Assembly: GCF_963924675.1 (NCBI RefSeq)
Contig: NC_089222.1
Coordinates: 115,707,316-115,771,315, forward strand
Origin: Phocoena phocoena
Taxonomy: Eukaryota > Chordata > Mammalia > Artiodactyla > Phocoenidae
Direction of reading: 5' to 3'
Length of the DNA: 64,000 bases
The position numbers and the translations under genes were made by a program. Of this stretch, positions 45,720 to 58,490 are shown piece by piece. The notes below the pieces were generated by a model. The model did not search any database and was not told the origin of the DNA. It saw only the letters and a program-made list of their open reading frames with translations. How positions within the stretch are numbered: the stretch's first letter is position 1; the number at the start of each line of letters is the position of its first letter.

Positions 45720-47590
45720 ATTGGATGGGTCTTGAAATATGTACATAGTCATGTAATTACTACCACACTCATGCTGCAATTGTGATAAAGAACATTTCCA
45801 TAACACCAAAAATTCCCTCTGATCTTTGCAGTTATTCTCTTCCCCCAAACCCAGCTCTGAAATTATTGTTCACCTTTCCATCAATACAGTCTTTTACCTC
45901 TTCAAAAAGTTTATATAAATCAAACCATGAAGCATATAATTGTTTGAATCCACTTCTTTTATTTAGTTTGTTTTTAAGAGTTCTTCATGTTATTGTTCTG
46001 TACTAGTAGTTCATTCTTTTTATTACTATGTAGTATTCCATTTTATGGATATAACACAATTTGCTAATTTATTCACCAATTTATAGATATTTGGGTTATT
46101 TCCAGATGTTTACTATGATTACTAAAGGTGCTATTACAACATTCACAAATAAGTATTTGTGTAGAGATATATCATCATTTCTCATGGGTAAGTATCTAGG
46201 AATTGAAATGTTGAATCATATGGTAATTGTGTACTTACCTTTATGAGAAATTGCCAAATTTCCAAACTGTGCCATTTGCCTTTCCAACAATGTATGAGAG
46301 TTCCAGTTGCTCCAAATTCTCAACAACATTTGATATTGTCAGTCTTTTTAATTTTAGCTAATCTAGTTTGTTTGTAGCATAACTTATTGTGGTTTAGTTA
46401 GCACATCCTATAATAACAAATAACAATGAGCACTTTTTCGTGTGCTTATTTGCCATGAATATTTATTCATTGGTGAAGTGCCTGTTCAAATTAAAAATAT
46501 TTTTTTGAGTTGCATGTTTTCTTCCCATTAAGATGTAAGTGTTCTTTACATATTCTGTAGGTAAGTCCCTTTTTAGAGATATGTTTTAAAAATAGTCTTT
46601 TGAAGAGCAAAGGTTTTTAATTTTGATGAATTCTAACCTTTTTTTTTGATGGCTTATAAGAAATCTTTGTTTACTTCAAGGTCACTTGATTTTCTCCTAT
46701 GTATTTTTAGAATACATGTTACAGTGTTAAGCTCTTTCATTTAAGCTAGGATCCATATTGAGTTAATACTTATATGAGGCACCTGGTAATGATAAAGTTT
46801 CTTTGGATACTTTTAATTAATTAATTTTTATTTTCATATTGCAGCACTATTTGTTGAAAGATTATCCTTTCCTACATCGAATTACCTTCTCATATTTATA
46901 AAAAATCAACTTCCCGTATATATGCGGAGTTATGTCTGGACTCTATTCTATTCCATTTTTCTTCATGTCTATCAAGTCAATATCACACAGTCTTGGTTAC
47001 TGTAGCTTTACAATAAGACTGGAAATGAGATATGTGAGTCCTCCATCTTTGCTCTTTTCCAAAACTGACTGGGTAAAGAAGCCTTAGTTTTTTGTTTTTT
47101 CCTTTCAGTAATTTAAAGAAGTCATTCCACTGTTACACAGCTTGCATAGTTTCCAGATAGAATTTACTCTCATTATTATCTTTGTTCCTTTTAAAATATT
47201 GGGTATTTATTTCTTCTAACTTCCTTCAAGATTTTTTCTTTATCATTGGTTTTCAACAATTTGATTATGATGTGCCTCAGCATGCTTTTCTTTAGTTCTA
47301 TTCTGCTTTAGGTTTGCTGAGATCCCTTCAATCTGTCAGTTCAGTTTCCATTAAATTAGAAAAATGTCCAGCTATTATTTTTTCAAACATTTGTTCCATC
47401 TTTTATTTTCTCCTCTACTTCTAGTACTCTAAGTACATATATACTAAATTTCTTGGTATCACCCTGCTAACATAGTGTCGTTTTATAGGTCTTCAAGTTT
47501 GCTGATCTTTCCTTCTGCTTTTTTTCTAATTTGCTGTCAATCTCATTCAGTACATTTTTCATTTTATTTTTTGTCGTGTGAGTTTTTCAA
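45720..47590 (-). mobile_element. Old L1 (L1M-type) fragment, left part
   Basis: Reverse-complement L1M sequence. From the left it has a 3' part ('catttccataacaccaaaaa', 'tagtattccattttatggat'), then ORF2 3' sequence ('tatgagagttccagttgctc', 'aaactgtgccatttgccttt', 'tcttggttactgtagcttta'). After about 47,085 a further L1M-like region begins ('cctttcagtaatttaaagaa', 'ttgattatgatgtgcctcag'). The two blocks are not adjacent in one element as I remember it, so an internal deletion or a second copy is possible. The coding potential is destroyed. Confidence 0.75.
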
Positions 47591-48017
47591 CTTATTTTAT
47601 TTTTTTTTTTTTCAACTTATTTTTTAAGACTATTTTTCAGAGCAATTTTAGGTTCTCAGGAAAGTTGAGAGTAAGGTACAGAGATTTCTGATACACCCCC
47701 TACTCCCATGCATGCACAGCCTCTCACATTCAACATACCCCCCCACAGTGGGACATTTGTTAAAACTGATGAACTTACACTGACAAATCATCATCACCAA
47801 AGTCCACAGTTTGCATTGTGGTTCACTCTCATTGTATGTTCTATGGATTTTAACAAATGTATAATGAGATGTATCCATGGTTATGGTATCCTGCAGAGTA
47901 TTTTCACTGCCTTAAAAATCCTCTGTGCTCCACCTATTCATCCCTTGCTCTCTCCTAACCTCTGGAAGCCACTGGTCTTTTAATTGCCTCTATAGTTTTA
48001 CCTTTTCCAGAACAGCA
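47591..48017 (-). mobile_element. L1M-type 3' end, antisense half of an inverted copy
   Basis: Starts at the left with T-rich sequence, then a reverse-complement L1M 3' UTR ('ggttctcaggaaagttgaga', 'aaatcctctgtgctccacct', 'ctttttaattgcctctatag' type order) and stops at 'accttttccagaacagcata'. That is the L1 position where the sense piece at 48,290-48,849 ends. See the findings for the twin-priming reading. Confidence 0.8.
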
Positions 48018-48275
48018 TATGGGAAGAAGAAAAGGGGGAAGGGCAAATTAGGAGTATGGGATTAAGAGATTCAAACTACCATGTATAAAATAGATAAGCA
48101 ACAAAGATATATTGTATAGCACAGGAAATTATAGTCATTATCTTATAATAATTTTTAATGAAGTATAATTTGTAAAAATACTGAAATCACTATGCTGTAC
48201 ACCTGAAACTAATTATAAGATTGTAAATCAACCATACTTCAGTATAAATAAATAAATAAATAGATAGATAAATAA
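48018..48275 (+). mobile_element. Younger L1 3' end inserted in older L1
   Basis: Sense 3' UTR of the cetartiodactyl type: 'ggggaagggcaaattaggag', 'ttgtatagcacaggaaatta', 'gctgtacacctgaaactaat', 'aatcaaccatacttcagtat', with an AAAT/AGAT tail at about 48,245-48,275. It resembles the ends at 16.0-16.2 and 19.8-20.05 kb. Confidence 0.8.
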
Positions 48276-48289
48276 TTTAAAAGGTGGCA

Positions 48290-48849
48290 TTTCTCACTGG
48301 TGGCATTTCAAATCATGTTGGGACAATTAGACATTAAAAAATAAGTTTAAACACTACACATCTATTAGAATTGCTAATATCTGGAACACTGACAACATCA
48401 AATGCTGGCAAAGAGGTGGAGCAACAGGAATTCTCATTCATTGCTGGTGGGAACACAAAATGGTACAGGTACTTTGGAGGACAGGTTGGCAATGTTTTAT
48501 AAAACTAACTTACTCTTACCATATAAATTTAGCAATCGCAATCCTTAGTATATACCCAAAGGAATTGGAAACTTAGGTTCACACAAAAACCTGCACATGA
48601 ATGTTTACAGCAGCTTTATTCATAATTGCCAAAACTTGAAGCAACCAAGACGTTCTTCAATAGGTGAAAGGATAAACAGCCAGGCAGTGGAATATTATTC
48701 TGCTCTAAAAAGAAGTGAGCTATCAAGGAGTAAAAAGACATTGATGAATCTTAAATGCACATCACTAAGTGAAAGAAGCCCGTTTGAAAAGGCTACACAC
48801 TGTATGATTCCAACTATATGACATCTGGAAGAGGAAAAACTATGGAGAC
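48290..48849 (+). mobile_element. L1M-type ORF2 3' region, sense half of an inverted copy
   Basis: Sense ORF2 end and start of the 3' UTR: 'ctggcaaagaggtggagcaa', 'cattgctggtgggaacacaa', 'gcagctttattcataattgc', 'tgtatgattccaactatatg', ending 'aactatggagac'. The translated frame around 48597-48821 includes residues like SRSKKTLMNLKC from the ORF2 C-terminal region, but it is broken. Confidence 0.8.
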
Positions 48850-49460
48850 AATATTTTTTATTTTAGACATCATAATTTTTTTATCTCTAAAAGATGTATC
48901 TTTTTGTATCTTCCATGTCTCTCTTCACCATGCTTTCTTTACTTTCCAGAACATATGGAACCTATTTATAATAACTGTTTCTACTTCACTGTCTGCTAGT
49001 TATATTACCTCTGCTATGTCTAGGACTGTTTCTAATGGTTGATACTTATTCTGGATGTGGATAATATTTCCCTGCTCTTTTTTCATGTTGTGTAATTTTT
49101 GATTGAATGATAAACATTATGAACTTTATATTACTTCTTGCTAAATTTTTGTTGTATTCCTTTAAATAATGTTAGATTTTGTTGTAGTGTGCATTTAAGT
49201 TAGAGGGAATCAGTTGAATCTTTTTGAGATTTGCTTCTAACCTCTGTTAGGATGACTTCAGAGAAGTTTTAATGTAAAGTTAATTCATACCCCCTACTAG
49301 GGTGATACTTGTCGGAGAATTCTATCCATTGGTGGGAACATAAACACTTCCCAGCTCTGTGTGAGTGCCAAGATTTCTGCCATTGGGTAGTTTCCTTCCA
49401 TTTATGAACTGATCAAAACTCAGCCAAAGATTTGAGGGGGCTTCTCTGCAGCTTCTCTTT
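48850..49460 (-). mobile_element. Old L1 (L1M-type) fragment, right part
   Basis: Continues the antisense L1M-like sequence that stopped at about 47,590 ('ctaaaagatgtatctttttg', 'aatttttgattgaatgataa', 'gctctttttt' region). It therefore looks like the right side of the element that was split by the 47.6-48.85 kb insertions. The right boundary is uncertain. Confidence 0.55.
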
Positions 49461-49463
49461 CTT

Positions 49464-49491
49464 CCTCTCTCTCTCTCTCTCTCTCTCTCTG
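49464..49491. repeat. (CT)n microsatellite
   Basis: About 13 uninterrupted CT units. Overlapping frames of about 100 codons on both strands (Ser/Leu or Arg/Glu runs) result from this tract. Confidence 0.95.
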
Positions 49492-52400
49492 TCAGAGCTT
49501 CTTCTCCAGTGCTTTACCCTACAAATTCTATATATACCTACTCTCCAAAGTGTGTGGGATCTCTCTGTTTTACATCTCAGTGAGATGACCAGGCCCTGTT
49601 TGGGCTCCCCCTCCTTACTTTGTAACCTAGAAAGTGCCTCCAGAAAGAAAGCTAGAACAACTGAAAGGCTCATCTTTTTTGTTTCCCTTTTCTCAGACAT
49701 CACTGCCTTGAACTGCCTGCTATTCAATACTTGAAAAACCACTGTTTCTTTATTTTATCTGGTTTTCTAGTTGTTTAGTATGGGAGGATAAATCCTAAAC
49801 ATTACCCCATCATAGCTGGTGAAATTAATTTTTATATAGCACCAAGATATTGATACCTTGCGTACATTCAATAATTAGATCATTTTATTTACTGGTTTTG
49901 CTTCCTAACAGTATTTTTATAAAGAATTATTATTCTTCCTTAATACTTAAGAAGTATATCTCATGATTTGTTGTTACTATACTTTTTACAAAAATGTCAT
50001 TTATTTTGCTTCTTATCAAATATGATATAAAATTTTCCATTGTGTGCTCCTATACATTTAGGAAGAAAAATTAAACACCATGCCTATAAAAAGTACATTT
50101 TATGGCCGAGTTGCAGATTAAAAAAGAACTGTCACATCAAATAACAGCAGAAATTAAGGCATGAAAAGCTTTGAACATTTGAAGCAAGACTTAAATAAAA
50201 GTAGATTAAAAACAGCATTAGGGCAGACTAGAAACTAAGAGAAAAGTCTTGACAAGAATAGAAACTGTAAAAAAGAAGATACTGGTCAACTAGCCAAGAG
50301 AAAATTTTATTACTTGCTACAATTACACATAATACATTATCTATACTTTGGTTACAGCTTTGTAAAGTTGCTAGATTTCTTTTATTTTTCTGTATCTAGG
50401 ACTCAGATTCATGAATATTCTTCAGGGATAGTTGAAATTATCCAGTCACAATTTTGGTACTTCAACAAGACTATTCATGCCTGAGTTGGCCTGACAAAGC
50501 CATTTACAGACACCTTCTACCCTACAAGAAAGGACTCTGATTTAAAAGTTGCCGAGTGGCAAGACTTTATTTCACTGATAACTGTGAAAGGTTTTCACAA
50601 AGATAAGGCACAATTATGGTAATAAAACTGTGATTAATTATGATAAAGATATAGTTGTAACAGAGTAACTACTGGATGATGCTGCCATTTTTATATTAAC
50701 TTGAACCCTACATTTATAAATCTTTCCTCGTCCTTAAGAATTTTGTATTTTGATTATAGAAAGCTTAGATTCCTTTTCAAAGAGTCTTTTATGCTAGTTC
50801 ATCAATTTAACATATCAATTGCTCTAATTCCTCATATTAGGGTTTAGGGTGGCAAAACAATCAGGTTGAGAGAGAAAGAAAAAGAGCTATTTCTCTCACA
50901 TGGTGTAAAATTATAGCCACCTGCCCTATGTTTGCAATATTACTAAACCAAATAAAAAGCTCAAAATTAAGTACTTCCTTCTACGCTCCTCAGAGAAGAG
51001 TGTCTTACAGCAGGAAAGAAGCCACTCTCCACGGCTTACAGAGGCATGCTAAAAATAGCACTCAAACCTTCCTGCTCTAAGAACTTGTTCAGAAGATGAA
51101 AAAGCTGTTGGTTAACCATAAGGAAAAATTCTTGCAATAATGAAACCACATGAAAAAGGTAAAGTCAGGCAGGGCCCATGAGGGCATCTAATGTTGCTAC
51201 AAGGTAGTTTTCTGTTAATATGTAATTTAGGGAACCCAAAACCAATAGGCAAAGAACAACAGGGTACATCTGAGTAGTACTTAGATTTTTTCACTTGTGA
51301 TTCTATTTTCTTCTACTTTATTCTCTTTTGTACAAGGACAATAAAAAATGTCACTAAAAAATTACCGATGTGATTTTGTAGCAAGAGACTGGCTAAGAAT
51401 AGTGCACTGCAGAGGATCTAATCACAGTGTATACTTATTTCCTCACTCAATCCTGATGTTCCTTAATCCTTCAGCTGTTACTTCTAAATACTCTTTAGGT
51501 TAATGTTTGACACATTCACTTCTGTCAGCGGATGGTGCCGTGTTTTAAAAAATATAACATAAAATAAATACAATAAAGTAAATATGTCATCCTGCAAAAT
51601 GCATTATATCTTTCTATTATAATTTACCAGTAACTTTCCCCACTGCTTCTGGAAAGCCTCCAGCTACAGAATTATTTTTAGGAATTATTAGAGAAACTGA
51701 AATATTCATGTAGATATCATTGTAGGTTTATACTGCAAGTTTTTACAGGCAGAAGAGGTAATCTTGTTCAATGTTACCTTTCTAACACTTAGCGCTGAGT
51801 AAATATTTGTTGGTTTACTGTATATATTAAATAGAAGATATAAAATAATTGCCTTAATGCATAATGTTTACACAGAGAATGAGGAATTTCTGAAGACTGA
51901 AAACGTACACGTACGGTGATAAAATGATATTTTTTACATAAAAAGTACAAAATAAATATCTTCATCAATTTCAACCATGATATAGAAGCTCTATTTTAAA
52001 AAAAGAAAGCAAACTCTACATTTTCATTAAATATCTTGCATCTTTTTCGATCGTAAGTAACTATTCTTATATCTTTTATGTAATTTTTGTCCTACTGGTA
52101 AGTATACAGCAGCAATCTTCAAACATCAATGATTAGGGATTCTTATTTGCATTATCATAATATTTTGAACCATTGAGTTCAATATTGAGGCTCTTTGCCA
52201 ATATGGTCAATGCTATAACTTAATGTAATATCAGATATCCATACAGTTCTAAGAAACAAATATATTTAAATGCATATACACAGGGAAGAATTGACTCAGT
52301 GTTCTTATCAAATATGATGCTATCAAAATGTGGCAGGATGTCACTCTGGCGATAGCAAGATTACTTGGCACTTTGTGAGCCAGCATAAAAATAGGTCAAC

Positions 52401-55400
52401 AAACATCCACAGTTTTTTTTAATCTGAGCCAAGAAAGTTTAATTTAGAAAGTGGTATTTATTTGAGCATTCTAGAATGTTTTTAAAGAAAAGATTAGTCT
52501 GTTGGTTGTTTCCAAGGATGTACAAACTGATTTCAGCTACATTATTTAACTAAGTAAAGAGCTGGGAAAAGACATGATAGGAAACATGCAAGAACTATGT
52601 TCTTAATCTTCATTTACACCAAATCTAACTGGCACATTCAACTTTCTAAAGCTTGACATTCAACTTAAAGCCTAATTCTGTATTTTGAAATGTTTCATGT
52701 GCCATTTGTTGCTATGCTTAAATTTTAATTAGAGTACTTATAAAAACTAAAATTAATATAATTTGCAATATAGTTTTCATTTATTTTTAAAGCACACAAT
52801 GAATTCTAGCTGCCAAATTATAATCAAGGAGAAATCACACCAGGCCAGAGAAAAGCTCTCCTGCCAACACACTTTTTGAAAATTCTCAAGACTTCTTCTA
52901 AAACATAGGAACCAGAATATCAGTGATTCACCTTTGCCTGTTATTAATCTCAGAAATACATATTATAGATGATCATCCCTTATGCATTGGTATGTGTAGA
53001 AGAGTTGACGATTTGTGCTTCAAAATGTTGGTCCCTTTTATAGGCAGATATATTTACCCTCTATCTCAGAAAACCCCTTGCCAACAGTGTTTTCATTAGA
53101 ATTCCTTAAATTATGGAACAATAATCTCAAAGGGGATTGTTTATTAGAGGTTTCTAGGCACCCTATATATCTGTGACTTGCAAATGAATTTTAAATGAAT
53201 GCTAGGAGTGCCAAAATCCAAAAGAAAAGCCCATGTGGAAAAAAGATGTATCAAAGCCTAAAGGATTTATGTTTAAATTATTGAAATTCAATTGTGGATG
53301 CATGGTTTATTTATGCTGATTTGCTTTCTAGCTGCATTGTATGCCCTAAGTCCACTGGGTTTAGGACAGAAGACAACGACTTCTTTTCTGTATATTTTAA
53401 TATTTTTTCTACATCACTTGTCCATATTGATAAGACCAGTGACTCAAAAATGAAAAATGTTCATGTAGTGTTGGTGTAAGTCAACTTTTCTCTCGTCTGT
53501 CTTTTAATTGGCTCAGAGATCTGGATTTTCACTGTAGTGTGAGAAAACTATTCATTAGTTAGAAGAATTAAAAATATGAAAACCTTCTTTTCATACCAAT
53601 GAGGGAAATGAAACTGAATCTGATAAAATGAAAACATTATATACTTATCTAATATATGATAGAAGTATTATTTAAACATATCGTGCATACACCATGAACA
53701 GTATAGTAGCAAGCTATCTAGAAGAGGAATTGTTTCATGAGAAGCCTATTATTATAAGCACAAAATATAAGCAGGTATACCCATCTCTTACTACTATTTC
53801 TAAAGATGGGCAATGCCCTGGGGAAACCTAGGCATCCAGCCAAAGATACATAGCTCCTTTGATTCTTCCTACACGTCTCTGGCGTCTTTTCAGTGTTGTC
53901 AAATCTGTCAAGAGCTGTGCCCAAAAGAGGACAAATAAAGTGAATATGAAAATGCCACTTTAGACTCTGGATTAGCAAAGAATGTATGCTTGTTGCCTGC
54001 AATGATGTTTTCTCAGAATTCTAGGGAAGGACCCTTTTTCCTCCCTTCTCCAAGTGATGGGCATGAACCTGCTTCAACTTACTAGGTTTCCTAAAATTAG
54101 GCAAACTGTGCTAACAAGGGTGTCATTGAATAGTATTTCTTCAGTTTTACTCTGTTTGATGGGTAAAAATTACACTAACACAATATATAAGCAGGAACTT
54201 TTTCTAGTCTTAGTGTCATTGTGTCCGCCCCCGGCTCCCCCAAGTAGCATATGGGCCTCAGAAAGCCTACATTATGAGAAGATCCCAGCGCTGAGGCTGA
54301 GAATTAATACTTTCATGGTGTGAAGTCTTTCTGCTGGAATTGACTCTGTTGAAAAACTGGAGTACACTAAGTATTTAAAACATACTCCGTATTTTTTCCC
54401 ATTATTCCATGCAAATGCCCTAATATTTTTTAAAAACTTGCTTCTTTGTGGGAATTAAAATATATGCATTTTTCATTGAGCATAGGTTCCATATTTTATT
54501 AGGAAAAAAGAAGACCCAGACAAAAGAAGCTAATTAAAAAACACTAAATGTTTCTTTAGTGTGGTGCATTAACAGTATTTAAGAATTATGTTATAACAGT
54601 AAGCTGTAATTATAACATGGCAGAATAATGATATAATTCAGCAAGCTCAAAGCAATTCTACTACATCCAGATACAGTGAATACCCAGCAGGGAATGGCAT
54701 TTCACAACAACTTGCTCTCATAGTCTATGCAGGTCATATAATATTTATCTTTTATTTCACTGAGTGTGATCATGATGCCAAATAATGTGCTCTGTTGTGC
54801 AGAAAGGGTTAAGTTATGGCTTTTGTGAGCCATTAGGTGGAGATTTATTGGGGGAGTTAGTCAGTCTATAGTTCAATATGTGGTGATTGAACAAGGACCA
54901 TAGGTGCAGAGACAGAGAGAGGAAGAGAGCTGAGGCAAATGACATCCCTAGGGCTTTACAACATATGGCCCATCAGTCAAGGGTCAAGCCCCCTCACAAA
55001 TTGCATGCACTTTACATAGCCATCTGCATCAATAAATTACTACTCTCCTGTAGCCAGACACTAATGCATGAGCAAGAGGGATCAGCCTCACTTAAAAATA
55101 AACTGTTTTATTTATTTTCGTTCATTTTGGCACAATACTGTGACCCATTATTTCCACACGAGACCTTCCCCCATAGTCAGGCCAATCCACTAATCAGTAC
55201 ACTAAGTTTTAAAAATATATATTTGTCTTTTCCAGAGTGATGGAACATATCTTATAGAGTAACTAAGGTGCAGGTGAAGCAGGTCATTTATAACCTGGGA
55301 AGATGAAACTTCAACACATTATCTTATTTCTTTCTGCTGAGTTTCCCTTTGATGCCCAAAGACTGGTTTGCTAGAGAAAACTTCCTGGAATATTGTACTT

Positions 55401-55439
55401 TGCATTTTTGACATTGTCAATTTACAAATTAAGAATGTC
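49492..55439. other. Repeat-poor unique block
   Basis: In almost 6 kb I recognise no SINE, LINE, DNA transposon or microsatellite of note, and no coding gene. Open frames are short (117 codons at most, around 54.9-55.2 kb) and without domains. It contrasts with both flanks. Confidence 0.5.
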
Positions 55440-55646
55440 GGGCTTCCCTGGTGGCGCAGTGGTTGAGAGTCCGCCTGCCGATGCAGGGGACACGGGTTCG
55501 TGTCCCGGTCCGGGAAGATCCCACATGCCACAGAGCAGCTGGGCCCGTGAGCCATGGCCGCTGAGCCTGCGCGTCTGGAGCCTGTGCTCTGCAACGGGAG
55601 AGGCCACAACAGTGAGAGGCCCGTGAACCGCAAAAAATAAAAAAAG
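55440..55646 (+). mobile_element. CHR-2-type tRNA-derived SINE
   Basis: Complete short-form copy with the A box tggcgcagtgg at 55452-55462 and the B-box-like ggttcgtgtcc at 55495-55505 (internal RNA polymerase III promoter of the tRNA-like head), a body, and a terminal 'ccgc' plus A-rich tail. No clear TSD: the left flank 'aattaagaatgtc' has no match after the tail. Open frames on both strands are SINE shadows. Confidence 0.93.
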
Positions 55647-56049
55647 CAACCAGTTATTTCACTACCATGTATATGTGGAGAGAACCTTTGAAACTGGTAA
55701 TTCTGGGGCACATTTGAAACAGCATGCAAAATAGAGCTCAACTAAGATGTTTTTTGTGTAAATTCAGTTGTTATTTTAACTGAATAATCTCGGAACTTTT
55801 ATGGTTTGGTGCTTTTGCACAAAAAAATTAAAGCTTTGTGAGTCTGAGAGTGTCTTTCATATCTGAAAGAAAAAAATATATATAGTGCTTGGCACCCAAA
55901 AAGAAGCAAACACTTTTGAAAACGAATAAATACTGGAGAAGTTCATCAGTTTGTAGCCATGTGATTGACTGGTGGTACATTTAAAAAGTCAACCTTTTTC
56001 ACAGAAGCAGGGTATTTGGGGTGAAAAATGGGAGAGTGAAGAGGAATAA
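55647..56049. other. Unique intergenic sequence
   Basis: No gene or repeat recognised. Confidence 0.45.
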
Positions 56050-56210
56050 GTACCACTTCATTTAATTCTTGCAACAATCCTCTGATATCAGTAATTATTA
56101 TCACTATTATATAGATTTAAACAAAAAGAGAGAGAGAAGGACAAGATTAAGGGATTTGCCCAAGATCACACAGTGAGAAGAGGTAGAACAGGGATTTATA
56201 GACAGCTCTT
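56050..56210 (-). mobile_element. MIR SINE fossil
   Basis: Reverse-complement MIR order: 'acttcatttaattcttgcaa', 'caatcctctgatatcagtaa', 'aagggatttgcccaagatca', 'cacagtgagaagaggtagaa'. A GAGA-rich patch lies inside it. Confidence 0.65.
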
Positions 56211-56436
56211 CCTGGTCCAAAGTTCACTGCCATCCAACTTTCCAAGAAAGGCGGAGGAAGCTGTGAGATCCACAGTGGGGCTGAGAAGTCATGGGATTCT
56301 AGGGGAGGGAAGGCCCTTACATATGACCTTGCTCAACCACTTTTCTGTGACTTTAAACAAGAAGCACTCACAGGAAACAGAAAGGGGGAGAAGCAGCAAT
56401 TCAGTTCAAGAAAAAAGTAATACAGGTAAGAAAAGA

Positions 56437-57237
56437 TATGCATTGTTAGTGGGAATGTAAATTGGTGCAGCAACTATGGAAAACAGTATAAAGGTTCCTC
56501 AAAAAATTAAAAATGGAACTACCATGTGATCCAGCAATTCCATACTGGGTATTTATTTGAAGAAAACAAAAATACTAACTCAAAAATATATATGCACCCC
56601 TATATTCATTGCTGCATTATTTACAGTAGCCAAGACACGGAAACAACCTAAGTGTCCATCAACAGGTGAATGGATAAAGAAAACGTGGTTTATATTTATA
56701 CAATGGAATATTATTCAGCCATAAAAATGAGGGAAATCTTGCCATTTGCTACAACATGACAACATGGACAGAACTTGAGGACATTATGCTAAGTGAAATA
56801 AGTCAGACAGAGAAAGACAAACACCATGTGATCTCCCTTATACGTGGAACTAAAATCAAACAAACTCATAGATACAGACAACAGATCGGTGGTTGCCAGA
56901 GGCAGGGGGTGGGGGAGAAATGGGTGAAGGCAGGTCAAAAGGTACAAACTCCCAGTTATACAATAAATAAGTTATGGAGATGTAATGTACCATTGAGACT
57001 ACAGTTAATAATACCATACTGTATATGTGAAAGTTGTTAATAGAGCAGATCTTAAAACCTCTCACCCCAAGGGGAAAAAAAAAAATTCTACTATCTATGG
57101 TAACAAAAGTTAACTGGACTTATTGTGGTGATCATTTTACAATATATACAACTATAAAATCATTATGTTGTATGCCTGAAACTAATATAATCTTACATGT
57201 TAAATTATACCTCAATTAAAAAATAAATATTTTTTTA
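56437..57237 (+). mobile_element. 5'-truncated L1: end of ORF2 plus 3' UTR
   Basis: Begins with 'cattgttagtgggaatgtaa' (ORF2 C-terminal coding), continues through 'accatgtgatccagcaattc', 'caatggaatattattcagcc' and the ORF2 end. A 3' UTR follows with the same order as the copy at 14.1 kb ('caaactcccagttatacaat', 'taataataccatactgtata', 'ttgtggtgatcattttacaa') and an A-rich end. A weak A-rich duplication aagaaaaga is present at 56428-56436 and 57238-57246. Confidence 0.88.
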
Positions 57238-57246
57238 AAGAAAAGA

Positions 57247-58330
57247 GAATGGATAACTGTAGATCAGCACAGCTCTGAAGCTTAAATGTTGCCAGGAATA
57301 AGCTCAGTAATTGTGCATATCGAGGATAGATTTCAACTTACACATTTTCTGAAACACTGAGTAGAGCAGGATTCTGAGGGATGCCCAAGATCAATGGGAA
57401 AAGAGACAAAGACAGAACAGCTTAGAAATAAATAGCACAAGGAAAAAGAGAGAGTTTAGAGAGATGCCTATACTTAATGAGATATTCTTCATCTTATCTG
57501 AAAAACTGGTTGAAACCTCAGTTTGTTTCCTATACTCTATAAGGCTGGGCCTGGGTATCCTTTTGGAAAGTTTTTGATTCTGCATATTTTCCAGAAAATA
57601 CAGACTACCTTTAAATGTACAAAAATATTGAGATATATATCCATGAAAGATTTTTTCTTTTGGTTTGGTATGTATTAAAAGGGCAAACTTGGATTCCCAT
57701 AAACCTTATGTATTTCCTTAAAGAGTCTATCAATACAAAACTTAATTAATTACCTTTTAGACTGAGAGCAAATAGACACAGGCATGATTTAGTATGAGAA
57801 ACACAGATGTGTACTTCACATCTGAGATTGGACTCTAGTTCACGAAACATATTAGAGTGGACACAAGACCAAATTCTTTTGATTTAGATGGAAAGTATAC
57901 AGTAAGATTTGCATTGTAATGGATCCATTGACCCCTGGTCAAGATGGAATTGTCAATAGAAGTGTCTTATGTATGGTATGAATCATATTTAATGGTTCTA
58001 TTAACATCATATTGAGATTGAAGTCTCAAGGAGCATGGCTTAGAATAATGGAAATGGAAGAGGGCTTTATTTATTATTTTCATTTCATTTCTACAAGTGT
58101 ATTTTTTCACTTTTATATTATCTCTCATAGAAAAACAAGCAATGATACACTTATTAAAATTATATCAAAGCACACAAACTTGTAAAAGGCATCCAATTTT
58201 AAAACAGATGATTCTCCCCCTGCAAGATCAATTCCTTAATGGCCTACACCTTAAGGAATAAGGAGGATAGGGACTAATGGAAAAAAGGGAGGATTGACAG
58301 TGAGCAAACATAGCATCTTCTGCGACTCCT
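57247..58330. other. Unique intergenic sequence
   Basis: No gene or transposon recognised. Confidence 0.5.
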
Positions 58331-58490
58331 GAGTCTGACATCCTGTGAAACGGTGGGCAAGTGGCTCTATTTCCCTCTCTCAGATTCTTCAACTGGAAAA
58401 CAAGGATAACATATGCCCGCCCTTTTAAGTCATAAGATGCAAGAATGAATCAGATAATATAAATGAAGCTTTCGGAGCACATTAGAAGAA
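58331..58490 (+). mobile_element. MIR SINE fossil
   Basis: Sense MIR order: 'cctgtgaaacggtgggcaag', 'cagattcttcaactggaaaa', 'caaggataacatatgcccgc', 'caagaatgaatcagataata', 'gctttcggagcac'. Confidence 0.6.
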
